This document shows positions 34,425 through 43,399 of a DNA stretch of 43,420 bases, in pieces (the stretch's first letter is position 1; each line of letters begins with the position of its first letter). The position numbers and the translations under genes are program-made. The DNA is taken from positions 1-43,420 of the forward strand of contig BEHK01000007.1 of NCBI GenBank assembly GCA_002898775.1, given 5' to 3'. A model generated the notes under the pieces. It was not told the DNA's origin. It did no database searches and was given only the letters and a program-made list of their open reading frames with translations. The stretch is from a bacterium HR08. GTDB lineage: Bacteria > Acidobacteriota > Blastocatellia > HR10.

Positions 34425-35099
34425 GTGGTCGTCACAAAAGGACGGGCGCGGAAGCGCGTTGTCGAAGAAGGAGACCGGTTCGAGGAGATCCTGCGGGCCG
34501 CCGCCGAGTTGTTCTACGAGAAGGGGTATCATGCGACGACGATGCAGGACGTCGCCGATCGAGTGGGCATGCTCAAGGGGTCGCTCTACTACTACATCGA
34601 CTCCAAAGAGGACCTCCTCTACATCACGCTCGACCAGGTCATCAAAAAGGGCGACGATTACTTCCTGCAGAAGGTCGCTTCGGCCCGCGACCCGGTGGAG
34701 AAATTGCGCCGTGCCATCGAGGCTGAGATCGAGTATGTGATTCGAGATCAAGTGACCGTGGGGCTCTTCCTACACGAGTTCGATACGCTCTCGGAGCCGC
34801 GTCGGCGTCGCATTCTGGCGCGCATGCGCCGGTTTCAGAACCGCTACATTGAGATCATTCGCGAGGGGCAAGCGGCCGGCGTCTTCCGCGAGCTGGATCC
34901 TCGATTGGCGGTCTATGGGATTCTGGGCATGTGCAACTGGGTCTACCGATGGTATCGGCCCGATCTCGGCTTCACGCTGGGGGAGATCGCTACCGTCTTC
35001 ACGAACCTCATTCTCGAAGGCATCGTGAAGCGAGACGCATCGAAGGCGCGAGGTCGCGCAAAGCGAGGGGCCACGACCCGCGCCACGGCGCGGCGATGA
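34425..35099 (+). CDS. TetR/AcrR family transcriptional regulator
   Basis: A TetR-type repressor of 224 residues. I use the GTG at 34425, 7 bases after AAGGAGG; the track start 34392 would place the ribosome-binding site inside the gene. The HTH is RFEEILRAAAELFYEKGYHATTMQDVADRV followed by KGSLYYYIDSKEDLLY (about residues 19-66). The C-terminal domain has the long helices of acyl-CoA-responding members such as FadR/PaaR/KstR2. It is the only regulator in the cluster and the natural candidate to bind operator sites 1-3. I see no such operator directly upstream of this gene. The basic C-terminal tail (KARGRAKRGATTRATARR) is unusual. Confidence 0.9.
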   Translation: MVVTKGRARKRVVEEGDRFEEILRAAAELFYEKGYHATTMQDVADRVGMLKGSLYYYIDSKEDLLYITLDQVIKKGDDYFLQKVASARDPVEKLRRAIEAEIEYVIRDQVTVGLFLHEFDTLSEPRRRRILARMRRFQNRYIEIIREGQAAGVFRELDPRLAVYGILGMCNWVYRWYRPDLGFTLGEIATVFTNLILEGIVKRDASKARGRAKRGATTRATARR

Positions 35100-35156
35100 G
35101 GGGGAGTCAGAGCCGCTGAAACTCAGAGATGATCTTCGTCTCAGGAGGTGACGCGT

Positions 35157-36362
35157 ATGGTCGCGCATCATTCGGAGTTCAGTGCCCCGGTGGGCGGGGG
35201 GTTGAGTTTCGATCTGGGGAAGGAGAAGGAGTTGTTGCGGCAGAACATTCGGGCGTTCGTCGAACGGGAATGTCCGCGGGAGTACGTGCGGGAGTTGGAT
35301 GAGAAGGAGGAATATCCGGAGCGCGTGTGGCAGAGGCTCGCCGAGTATGGATTCCTGCAACTCCCCATCCCGGAGGCGTACGGTGGGGTTGGGGGGGACA
35401 TCGTGGATCTGGTCATCGTGACCGAGGAGCTGGCGCGACGCAGTGGAGCCATCGCCCTGACGTTCTGGATGTCCGCCTGCTTCGGCGCCATGACGCTGAA
35501 TCTGGTGGGGACGGAGGAGCAGAAGCGGCGGTATCTGCCCCTGCTCGCCGAGGGGAAGATCAAGTTCGCCATCTCCCTGACCGAACCCGATGGCGGGACG
35601 GACGTGGCCGGGGCCATGAAGACGCGCGCGGTCGAGGATGGCGACGGGTATGTGATCACGGGACAGAAGGTGTGGACGACGGCGGCTCATGTCTCCGATT
35701 ACCTGATCGTCTTCGCGCGCACAAACGAGAATGTGGCGAAGCGGGTGGATGGCATCTCGGCTTTCCTGGTGGACCGACGCACGCCGGGCATCACGCTGCG
35801 GAAGTTGGAGAAGATCGGCATTCGCGCCACGCCATCCTTCGAGGTCTTCTACGATCAGGTGCGCGTCCCGCGGGAGAATCTGCTCGGGGAGCGGGACAAG
35901 GGGCTCTATCAGTTGTTCGGCATGCTCAACGAGGAGCGCATCCTCACGGCCGCCATGTGCGTGGGCGAGGCTCAAGGGGCCTTCGAGGACGCGCTCGCGT
36001 ACGCCAAGCAGCGGCAGGCCTTCGGCAAGCCGATCGGCCAGTTTCAAGCCATTCAGCATAAGCTCTCGTGGATGTACACGAAGCTGGAGCTGGCGAGGTT
36101 GATCACCTACAAGGCGGCCTGGCTGCAATCGCAGGGGCGAGACTGCGCCGTCGAGGCCAATATGGCGAAGCTCGTGGCGGCGAACTTCGGTTTCGAGATC
36201 GCCGACATGGGGATGCAGATTCTCGGCGGATACTGTTACAGCCGCGAATACGATATGCAGCGCTACTGGCGCGATGTGCGGTTGCATCGCGTCGGCCCGA
36301 TCTCCGACGAGATGGTGCTGAATTTCATCGGAGAGCGCCTGGGCTTGCCGCGAAGCTATTGA
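35157..36362 (+). CDS. Acyl-CoA dehydrogenase 2
   Basis: A 401-residue ACAD starting at ATG 35157, 8 bases after GGAGG; the track's GTG at 35148 overlaps that site. Motifs: KFAISLTEPDGGTDVAGAM, GQKVWTTAAHVSDYLIVFART, NEERILTAAMCVGEAQGAFEDALAYAKQRQAFGKPIGQFQAIQHK, and YWRDVRLHRVGPISDEMVLNFIGERLGLPRSY. The C-terminal position of the usual catalytic Glu (IYEGT) is replaced by RVGPIS, a variant found in one ACAD subgroup where the base may lie elsewhere. It could act on a branched or cyclic acyl-CoA. Confidence 0.92.
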   Translation: MVAHHSEFSAPVGGGLSFDLGKEKELLRQNIRAFVERECPREYVRELDEKEEYPERVWQRLAEYGFLQLPIPEAYGGVGGDIVDLVIVTEELARRSGAIALTFWMSACFGAMTLNLVGTEEQKRRYLPLLAEGKIKFAISLTEPDGGTDVAGAMKTRAVEDGDGYVITGQKVWTTAAHVSDYLIVFARTNENVAKRVDGISAFLVDRRTPGITLRKLEKIGIRATPSFEVFYDQVRVPRENLLGERDKGLYQLFGMLNEERILTAAMCVGEAQGAFEDALAYAKQRQAFGKPIGQFQAIQHKLSWMYTKLELARLITYKAAWLQSQGRDCAVEANMAKLVAANFGFEIADMGMQILGGYCYSREYDMQRYWRDVRLHRVGPISDEMVLNFIGERLGLPRSY

Positions 36363-36376
36363 TCGTGAGGGAGGCG

Positions 36377-37201
36377 ATGCTCTCGCTCGAGGGGAAGGTC
36401 GCCATCGTGACCGGATCGGGACGCGGGATCGGGCGAGCGACGGTCCTGACCCTGGCGGCGCTCGGCGCCCGCGTCGTCATCAATGATGTGGATGAGGAAC
36501 CGGCGCGCGAGACTGAAGCCCTCGTGCGCCATCGGGGCGGACACGCGGTCGTCCAGATCGGGAGCGTCGCGCGCGCCGACGTGGCCTCGGCGCTCGTGCA
36601 CGCGGCTCTCACGCATTTCGGGAAGCTCGATATCCTCGTCAATAACGCCGGGGTCACCGCTGATGCTATGCTCCATCGGATGACCGACGAGCAATACGAC
36701 CGCGTCATGGACGTCGTGCTGCGGGGCACATTCTACGGCATGCGCGCGGCAGCGGCTTATTTCCGGGAGGCCTTCCGACAGGACCAGCAGCGCGGCGTGC
36801 GCGTGCATCGCAAGATCATCAACGTCAGCTCGATCGCCGGAATTCACGGGGCCGTCGGCAACGCCAATTACGCGGCGGCCAAGGCCGGAGTGATCGGATT
36901 GACCAAGGCCGCCGCCCGTGAGTTGGCGCCCTTTCTGGTCAACGTGAACGCGGTCGCTCCCGGCTTCATCGAAACACGGTTGACCGCTGCGCGCGACGCG
37001 ATGGCTTCATCCGAGTTCGGGCTCCCTTCCTCCGTGCGCGAGCGCATTCTTCAGCAGATGCCTTTCGGACGCCCCGGATATCCGGAGGATGTGGCCTCGG
37101 CCATCGCGTTTCTGGCCTCTTCGCACGCCGATTTCATCACGGGGCAGGTCCTGCAAATTGATGGCGGATTGGAATTCATCAACCCCGTCTCCGGGGCATA
37201 G
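36377..37201 (+). CDS. Short-chain dehydrogenase, hydroxyacyl-CoA-type (FabG/HSD17B-like)
   Basis: A 274-residue SDR starting at ATG 36377 after GGGAGG; the track ORF is over-extended. TGSGRGIG (residues 12-19), NNAG, INVSS, the catalytic YAAAK and a long insertion around YFREAFRQDQQRGVRVHRK before the catalytic Ser. It ends GQVLQIDGGLEF. It probably oxidises a 3-hydroxyacyl-CoA to the 3-oxo form after the hydratase step. It follows ACAD 2 by 14 bases. Confidence 0.9.
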   Translation: MLSLEGKVAIVTGSGRGIGRATVLTLAALGARVVINDVDEEPARETEALVRHRGGHAVVQIGSVARADVASALVHAALTHFGKLDILVNNAGVTADAMLHRMTDEQYDRVMDVVLRGTFYGMRAAAAYFREAFRQDQQRGVRVHRKIINVSSIAGIHGAVGNANYAAAKAGVIGLTKAAARELAPFLVNVNAVAPGFIETRLTAARDAMASSEFGLPSSVRERILQQMPFGRPGYPEDVASAIAFLASSHADFITGQVLQIDGGLEFINPVSGA

Positions 37202-37235
37202 CCGGTCCTCACATCTCCGAAGGGAGGACGTCACC

Positions 37236-37724
37236 ATGCCGAAACTGAAGTTCGATCACATCGCTTTTCTGGTGCGCGATCTGGATCAGGCCGTGCGGGA
37301 TTATCAACAGATCCTGAGCGTCCTCGATCCGGAACAGGCACAGCAAATCGTCTGGGACGAGGGCGAAGCCGATGGCTATAAACTCCGTTGGGCGACCTTC
37401 GTCAATCCCCATGGGACCTCGATCCAATTTTTCGAGAGTCAGCACCCGGCCGATCAAAAGCTCTTGGAGAAGTATGGTGAGCGCGTGCATCACATCGCGT
37501 TCACGACGAGCGATCTCGCGCAGACGATCGAGGACCTGCAGCGGGCGGGGATCCCGCTGACGAGCGCGGAGCCCACGGGGCCGTCGAATATTCCCTGGTT
37601 GAAGTGGGTCTTCGTTCCTCCGCGCAAGGCGCATGGGGTGCTCATCGAGGTCGCTACGCGCTATCGCGTGGAGAATAACCGATGGGTGCCCGATGTGGAG
37701 GGGGGAGACGAGACATCGTCCTGA
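37236..37724 (+). CDS. VOC family protein (glyoxalase/epimerase-like), second copy
   Basis: A 162-residue VOC protein from ATG 37236 after AGGGAGG. It starts KLKFDHIAFLVRDLDQAVRDY (His), has GTSIQFFES, GERVHHIAFTTSDLAQTIEDL (His) and KAHGVLIEVATRY (Glu). It is longer than the first VOC (22878) and diverged, so the two probably act on different intermediates; epimerase, lactonase or ring-fission chemistries all occur in the family. Confidence 0.82.
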   Translation: MPKLKFDHIAFLVRDLDQAVRDYQQILSVLDPEQAQQIVWDEGEADGYKLRWATFVNPHGTSIQFFESQHPADQKLLEKYGERVHHIAFTTSDLAQTIEDLQRAGIPLTSAEPTGPSNIPWLKWVFVPPRKAHGVLIEVATRYRVENNRWVPDVEGGDETSS

Positions 37725-37738
37725 GCGGAGGGCAGAGC

Positions 37739-39115
37739 ATGGCGTCGGTGGCGCAGCGATCCGAGGCGTATTTCGAACCGCAATGGGAGTTGATGCCGCG
37801 CGAGCAGCTCGAGGCCGTGCGGGTGGAGAAATTGCGACGGCAACTCCGCTACGCGTATGAGGCGTCGGCCTTCTACCGGGCGAAGTTTCATCAGGCGGGG
37901 GCGCATCCCGAGGACATCCGCACGCTCGAGGATCTCCGCCGGTTGCCGATCTTCATCACGCCGGAGGTTCATCGGGAGAGCCAAGAGCAGTCGCTGCGCG
38001 AGGAGGGCCATCCTTTCGGGATGTTCCTCTGCGCGCCTCTGGAGAAGGTCGTCGCGACGGCAGCGACCTCAGGGACGACTGGAGAGCCCACCTTCTACGC
38101 CTTCACCCGGCGAGATGTGGAGGTGACTAACCGCCTCTGGGCGCGCGCCTTTTGGCGCGCGGGGATCAGACCGGGCGATACGGTGATGCATGCCTTCGGC
38201 CTGAGCATGTTCCTGGCCGGGGTCCCCGTGGTCCGCGCCTTGGAATGGATGGGAGCGCGCCCCATCCCCTGCGGAGCCGAGGCCGGGAGCGAACGCTTGC
38301 TGAAGCTCATTCGGTGGACGCGTCCGCGCGCGCTGCTGTGCACGCCCTCATACGCCGAGTATTTGATCGAGGTCGCCCCCAAGGTCCTCGGCTGCGAGGT
38401 CGGCGATCTGGGCATCGAGATCATTTGCTGCGCGGGCGAGCCGGGAGCCGGATTGCCGGAGGTTCGCCGGAAGATTCAGGACGCGTATGGCGCGCGCCTC
38501 TACGATATGCTCGGGGGTGCTCATGGGATCATGAACATCTCTTGCGAGGCCTCCGAATACCAAGGGATGCATGTCCTCGGCGACGACTTCTCCGTGTCGT
38601 ATGACCTCGTGGATCCGGAGACGAAGGAGCCCATTCCGGTCGAGGATGGGGCCATTGGCGAACGGGTGAAGACGGCGCTCCAGTGGGAAGCCCAGCCACC
38701 GATCCGATATTCCGTGGGGGACATCTATCAAGTGTTCACCGAGCCGTGTCCCTGTGGGCGACCGGGACCGCGGATCAAGGTGCTCGGGCGCGTGGATGAT
38801 CTGCTGATCGTCAAGGGCGTCAAGGTGTACCCGGCGGCCGTGAAGAATCTCGTGGAATCGTTCGGCCCGCGCACGACCGGAGAGATGCGCATCGTACTTG
38901 AGGCGCCGGGACCACGGGTGACGCCTCCGCTGCGGCTGCGCGTCGAATATCGCGCCGGCCTCGAGGGCGAACAGGTCGAGCGCCTGAAGGTGGAGATCGC
39001 CGAGGCCATGCACCACCGATTGCGCGTGCGCCCGGAGATCGAGATGGTTCCCGAAGGGACGCTCCCGCGCACGGCCCATAAGACGATGCTCATCGAACGA
39101 CGATACGCGAGATGA
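37739..39115 (+). CDS. Phenylacetate-CoA ligase (PaaK)-like adenylating enzyme
   Basis: A 458-residue PaaK-type ligase starting at ATG 37739. It retains the phosphate loop TSGTTGEPT (residues 110-118), followed by FYAFTRRD. It also has YEASAFYRAKFHQAG, MLGGAHGIMNISCEA in the adenylate region, IRYSVGDIYQVF, the PCPCGRPGPRI motif, KVLGRVDDLLIVKGVKVYP, and a C-terminus with GTLPRTAHKTMLIERR. It should activate an acid, possibly aromatic, to its CoA ester. It contrasts with the P-loop-less paralogue at 5152. ATGA overlap with the next gene. Confidence 0.9.
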   Translation: MASVAQRSEAYFEPQWELMPREQLEAVRVEKLRRQLRYAYEASAFYRAKFHQAGAHPEDIRTLEDLRRLPIFITPEVHRESQEQSLREEGHPFGMFLCAPLEKVVATAATSGTTGEPTFYAFTRRDVEVTNRLWARAFWRAGIRPGDTVMHAFGLSMFLAGVPVVRALEWMGARPIPCGAEAGSERLLKLIRWTRPRALLCTPSYAEYLIEVAPKVLGCEVGDLGIEIICCAGEPGAGLPEVRRKIQDAYGARLYDMLGGAHGIMNISCEASEYQGMHVLGDDFSVSYDLVDPETKEPIPVEDGAIGERVKTALQWEAQPPIRYSVGDIYQVFTEPCPCGRPGPRIKVLGRVDDLLIVKGVKVYPAAVKNLVESFGPRTTGEMRIVLEAPGPRVTPPLRLRVEYRAGLEGEQVERLKVEIAEAMHHRLRVRPEIEMVPEGTLPRTAHKTMLIERRYAR

Positions 39116-40758
39116 CGGGCCGAAAGGAGAAGATCCTCACGCTCGCGGAAGCCGTCCGAGCCATCGAGGACGGAAGCACGATCGCCCTCGGCGGTCTCTC
39201 CTACTTCAACGCGCCGATGGCGCTGGTGCGCGAATTGATCCGCCAGCGAAAGCGCGGGCTGACGGTGATCACTTCCGCTGTGACGGGCGTTCAGGTGGAT
39301 CTGCTCATCGCTGCCGGATGCGTGCGCCGGCTCATCAGTCCTTACGTGAGCTTAGAAGAGCTGGGGATGGCGCCGAATTTCCGGCGCGCGGCCGAGCGCG
39401 GAGAGATCGAGATCTGCGAGGTCGGAGAGGCTTTCCTCGCCTTCGGTCTGAAAGCAGGAGCGGCCGGAGCCCCCTTCTTCCCCCTCCCTCGTGCGCTCGC
39501 TTACACGGATCTCGTTCGGGTGAACACCGACTATCGCTTCGCCCGAGACCCGTTCACCGGTGAGGAAGTCCTCTGCGTGCCGGCGCTCACGCCCGATTGG
39601 GCGCTCCTGCATGCGCAGCAGAGCGATCCGTTCGGAAATGCGCGCCATCTCGGATCGGCTTACATGGACCTGCTGCTGGCGCGCGCCGCACGCCGTTGTA
39701 TCGTGAGCTGCGATGAGGTGATCCCTCACGAGGCTGTGCGCGCAGAGCCGCGGCTCACCACCGTGCCCTCGATTCGGGTGAACGCCATCGCCCCACTCTT
39801 CGGGAGCGCGCATCCGACGGCGAGCGAGCCACTTTACGAGGTGGATCGCGAGCATCTGCGGCTCTATCTCGAACTCAACCGGACGCCCGAGGGCGCGGCG
39901 CGGTATCTCCAGGAATTCGTGCTCTCCTCTGACGAGTCGGCGTATCTCCAGAAGGTGGGGGTGACCGCGCGGGTTTCAGGACCCCGAGTGGGATCGGCCG
40001 AGCGCGAGCCCGAGGAGGCGCCGCCATCGGTCGGGGAACTCTTGGCCGTCATCTTCTCGCGCTTGGTCGAGGACGGGGACGTCGTGGGCGTCGGCACCGG
40101 ATGTGTCGAGGTCGCGGCCGGACTTCGATTGGCACAGCTCACACACGCGCCCAACCTCTCGTTCATCATGGGCGGAACAGGGGCGCTCAATCCGAACGCG
40201 GAGGAGTTGCCTCTCTCGGTGAACTCGGCGCGGGCGATCTCACGAGCCGAAGCCGTGCTGCGCTTGGATGATCTGTTCGATATGGAGCTGAAGGGTGGTC
40301 TTGATGTGATGTTCCTGAGCGGGTTGCAGATTGATCGGCACGGGAACGTGAACCTCGTGGGCGTTGGCCCGTGGTCGGCACCGCGGCTCCGAGGGCCGGG
40401 AAGTGTGGGGTTGGAGCTGGCTCCCCGCGCGCGACGCCGCGTGGCCTTCTTCCGTCGGCACACGCGCCAGGTCTTCGTCGAACGGGTTGATTTCATCTCG
40501 GCCCCGGGCTCTGTTCCCAGAGTGATCACCGGCGGGGCCTACTGGGTCGTCACCGATCTGGCCGTGATGGATTTCGATGACGAGGGGCGAATGCGACTCG
40601 TCTCACTCCATCCCGGCGTGACGGTGGAGCAGGTTCGAGAGCGGACGGGCTTTGAGCTGGTCATTCCGGCCACGGTGCCGATGACGCCACCGCCGAGGCG
40701 CGAGGAGCTTCGGCTGTTGCGCACCCGAGTGGACCGCCGAGGGCTCTTGCGGGCCTAG
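39112..40758 (+). CDS. Fused CoA-transferase-like A-B protein
   Basis: A 548-residue single chain. Residues 1-290 are a subunit A-like domain (GSTIALGGLSYFNAPMALVRELIRQRKRGLTVI, LIAAGCVRRL, SDPFGNARHLG). Residues 305-548 are a subunit B-like domain (GVGTGCVEVAAGLRLAQL, LSGLQIDRHGNVNLVGVG, RGPGSVGLELAP, LVSLHPGVTVEQVRERTGFELVIP). A short acidic/Pro linker joins them. The B domain has APNLSFIMGGTG where the classical Glu would be, so no catalytic Glu. It is the third CoA-transferase-like enzyme of the window, and the only fused one. Confidence 0.88.
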   Translation: MTGRKEKILTLAEAVRAIEDGSTIALGGLSYFNAPMALVRELIRQRKRGLTVITSAVTGVQVDLLIAAGCVRRLISPYVSLEELGMAPNFRRAAERGEIEICEVGEAFLAFGLKAGAAGAPFFPLPRALAYTDLVRVNTDYRFARDPFTGEEVLCVPALTPDWALLHAQQSDPFGNARHLGSAYMDLLLARAARRCIVSCDEVIPHEAVRAEPRLTTVPSIRVNAIAPLFGSAHPTASEPLYEVDREHLRLYLELNRTPEGAARYLQEFVLSSDESAYLQKVGVTARVSGPRVGSAEREPEEAPPSVGELLAVIFSRLVEDGDVVGVGTGCVEVAAGLRLAQLTHAPNLSFIMGGTGALNPNAEELPLSVNSARAISRAEAVLRLDDLFDMELKGGLDVMFLSGLQIDRHGNVNLVGVGPWSAPRLRGPGSVGLELAPRARRRVAFFRRHTRQVFVERVDFISAPGSVPRVITGGAYWVVTDLAVMDFDDEGRMRLVSLHPGVTVEQVRERTGFELVIPATVPMTPPPRREELRLLRTRVDRRGLLRA

Positions 40759-40797
40759 GGCTGAGGGAACACGCTGAGCGAGAAAGGGCGCTCTCGG

Positions 40798-42201
40798 ATG
40801 ATCGGGATCACCGGATACGCCGTCTATCTGCCGCGTCATCGGATCGAGCGGGAAAAGATCGCAGCCGCTCATGGGACGAAGCCGATTCTGGGGGGAGAGC
40901 GAACGGCCATCGGCTTCGATGAGGATGCGGTGACGCTGGCTCTGGAAGCCGTGCAGGCTTTGGAGCTTCCCGAATGCCGTGGGATATATTTCGCATCCAC
41001 GACAGCGCCCTACCTGGAGCGAATGAACGCGGCGCTTCTGGCCGCGGCGTGCGATCTCCCGGAAGAGGTCGCGGTGGCTGACTTCGCGCATTCGCTGCGG
41101 GCGGGGACGGTGGCGCTCGCCGCGGCCGTGGATCGCGTGGCCGCCGGAGGTCAGGAACCCATCGTGGTGGTGGCCGCCGACGCGCGTGAAGCGCCACCGG
41201 AGTCACCCGAAGAGCAATGGTTCGGCGATGGTGCGGCGGCCCTGGCCATCGGGCGAGGAGCAGCGGTCCTGGCCGAAGTGAGAGCACGAGCGAGCGTGAC
41301 CGATGATTTCCTCGATTTCGTCCGGCGCGATAAGGATGAGCACATCACGAGCTTCGCCTCCCGATTCACCCTGGAGGGGTATCGGCGAATCGTCGGTCGA
41401 GCCATCGCTCAAGTCCTCGAACATAGTGGGGTGAGTCCCTCAGAGGTCGCGCGCGTCATCCTGCCGCCTCTGGATCCGAAAGCCTCCGTTCGCACAGCCG
41501 TGGAGTTAGGATTTCGGGCCGATCAAGTTCAGGGGATGCTCCTCGAACGCGTGGGGATGATCGGATGCGCGACGCCGTTCTTCCTCTTGAGCGCGGCCTT
41601 GGAGACGGCGCAGCCCGGGGATCTGATCCTCATGGTGGGCTACGGGAGCGGAGCCGATGCCTGGCTCTTCGAGGTGACTCCCGCTCTGGAGCGCTCCCGC
41701 GGACGCTCCTCGATCGCGGATCAGCTGGAGGGCGGACTCCGATTTCCGTCATACGAGTTGTTCCGGAAGGCGCGGGAATACTTCCGACATCATGACGAGG
41801 GGCCGGTGGTGTCGAATATCTTCTACGAGAAGGAAGAGGTGCGCACGATTCGGCTCCGAGGGGCCGAATGTGGGGAATGCGGGTTGCGACAGTTCCCGCC
41901 GACGGCTGTGTGTCAACGCTGTCGGAGCACGGAGGGATTGCGAGAGGTGAAGCTCGGGCGGCGCGGAGAAGTGTTCACGTATACCGTGGATTGGTTGGCG
42001 GCCTCGCCCATGCCACCGACGATTCTGGCCGTCGTGGACGTCGAGGGAGGAGGACGGCTCTATCTGCAAATGACCGACGTCGAGCCGTCGGCCGTGCGCA
42101 TCGGAATGCCCGTGCGCGTGACGCTGCGACGGCTCGGAGCCGGTGGCGGTTTGTACCATTACTATTGGAAGTGCCGACCGGAGGGACGGAGCGATGGGTG
42201 A
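40798..42201 (+). CDS. HMG-CoA-synthase-like protein fused to DUF35, lacking the active-site Cys
   Basis: A 467-residue fusion. The N-terminal ~310 residues are of the HMG-CoA synthase/KAS III thiolase fold (MIGITGYAVYLPRHRIER, GRGAAVLAEV, VGMIGCATPFFLLSAALE, LILMVGYGSGADAWLFEV). The nucleophile region reads VADFAHSLRAGTVAL, with Leu-Arg where HMGS has the catalytic Cys. The C-terminal ~130 residues are a DUF35 domain with zinc ribbon CGECGLRQFPPTAVCQRC and OB strands (GEVFTYTVDWLA, TILAVVDVEGGGRLYLQM). It overlaps the downstream canonical thiolase by 8 bases, so it may be the DUF35 partner of that thiolase. Confidence 0.82.
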   Translation: MIGITGYAVYLPRHRIEREKIAAAHGTKPILGGERTAIGFDEDAVTLALEAVQALELPECRGIYFASTTAPYLERMNAALLAAACDLPEEVAVADFAHSLRAGTVALAAAVDRVAAGGQEPIVVVAADAREAPPESPEEQWFGDGAAALAIGRGAAVLAEVRARASVTDDFLDFVRRDKDEHITSFASRFTLEGYRRIVGRAIAQVLEHSGVSPSEVARVILPPLDPKASVRTAVELGFRADQVQGMLLERVGMIGCATPFFLLSAALETAQPGDLILMVGYGSGADAWLFEVTPALERSRGRSSIADQLEGGLRFPSYELFRKAREYFRHHDEGPVVSNIFYEKEEVRTIRLRGAECGECGLRQFPPTAVCQRCRSTEGLREVKLGRRGEVFTYTVDWLAASPMPPTILAVVDVEGGGRLYLQMTDVEPSAVRIGMPVRVTLRRLGAGGGLYHYYWKCRPEGRSDG

Positions 42202-43357
42202 GAGCCTCAAGGACAAAGTGGCCATCATCGGGATCGGCTGCACGAAGTTCGGCGAGCTGCACGATAGGAGCCTTCAGGACCTGATGGTCGAGGCGAGCTT
42301 TGCCGCTTACGCGGACGCGGGAATCGAGCCCGATCGGGTGGAAGCGGCGTGGCTGGGAACGTTCTCGCCGGGCTTCGGGGGAGGGAAGGCGAGCGTCACC
42401 TTGGCCGATGCGCTGCGACTTTATGGCAAGCCGATCACGCGGGTGGAGAACTACTGCGCGACGGGGACGGATGCGTTTCGGAACGCCTGTTTGGCGGTGG
42501 CGGCGGGAGTATACGACGTGGTGCTGGTGGTCGGGGCGGAGAAGTTGCGGGATCGGCCCGTACGCGGGGTGCAGCGGGAAGGGACGCATCCGTATTTGGA
42601 AGCGGGCTCGACACCGCCGGGCCTGTTCGCGCTGGCGGCGAATCGGTATTTCCATCGCTTTGGCGGAGATCGGCGGACGTTAGCCAAAGTGGCCGTCAAG
42701 AATCATCGTAACGGAGCCCTCAATCCGAAAGCCCATTTTCAAATGGAGGTGACCGAGGAACAGGTCCTCAGCGCGCCGCTCATCGCCTATCCGTTCGGCC
42801 TGTATGACTGCTGCCCCACAACTGACGGAGCGGCGGCCGTCATCATTTGTCGGGCTGATCTGGCGCGGCAGTTTCGAGACGACCCGGTCTACGTGAAGGG
42901 CATTGGATTGGCCGTGGAGACGGGATGGCCTTTCTTCGATCCCACGTTCGAGTACATCGGATTCCCGGCGACGACGGCCGCGGCGGCCGAAGCCTACCGC
43001 ATGGCGGGAATTCGCCACCCGGCGCGGGAGATCTCCGTGGCCGAAGTGCACGATTGTTTCACGTGGACCGAGATCGCCAACTATGAGGACCTGGGCTTCT
43101 GTCGGAAGGGCGAAGGGAGATACTTCATCGAGGAAGGGCGGAGCGCGCTCACCGGCGATCTGCCGGTGAATCCGAGTGGCGGATTGAAATCGTTCGGCCA
43201 TCCGATCGGGGCCAGCGGCGTGCGCATGCTCACGGAGATCGTCTTGCAATTGCGCGGTCAAGCCGGAGCTCGCCAGGTGAAGGACGCCGAGCTGGGACTC
43301 GTGCATAATCTGGGCGGACCGGGCTCGGTCGCCTGCGTCGTCATTCTCGGACGGTGA
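42194..43357 (+). CDS. Thiolase (acetyl-CoA acyltransferase-like, SCP-x type)
   Basis: A 387-residue thiolase beginning at ATG 42194, overlapping the upstream gene. Unlike the pair at 24951/26076 it keeps the nucleophile in RVENYCATGTDAFRNA, the NPSGGLKSFGHPIGASG motif with His, and HNLGGPGSVACVVILGR. It also has VAEVHDCFTWTEIANYEDLGF, typical of SCP-x-like thiolases. It should cleave a 3-oxoacyl-CoA. With the Cys-less HMGS-DUF35 fusion it may form a complex like the archaeal thiolase/DUF35 assemblies. Immediately followed by the etfB-like start. Confidence 0.9.
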   Translation: MGESLKDKVAIIGIGCTKFGELHDRSLQDLMVEASFAAYADAGIEPDRVEAAWLGTFSPGFGGGKASVTLADALRLYGKPITRVENYCATGTDAFRNACLAVAAGVYDVVLVVGAEKLRDRPVRGVQREGTHPYLEAGSTPPGLFALAANRYFHRFGGDRRTLAKVAVKNHRNGALNPKAHFQMEVTEEQVLSAPLIAYPFGLYDCCPTTDGAAAVIICRADLARQFRDDPVYVKGIGLAVETGWPFFDPTFEYIGFPATTAAAAEAYRMAGIRHPAREISVAEVHDCFTWTEIANYEDLGFCRKGEGRYFIEEGRSALTGDLPVNPSGGLKSFGHPIGASGVRMLTEIVLQLRGQAGARQVKDAELGLVHNLGGPGSVACVVILGR

Positions 43358-43399
43358 CCCGCGAATGCCGTTGCGCTCATTCCCGGAGGGGGGGTGATG

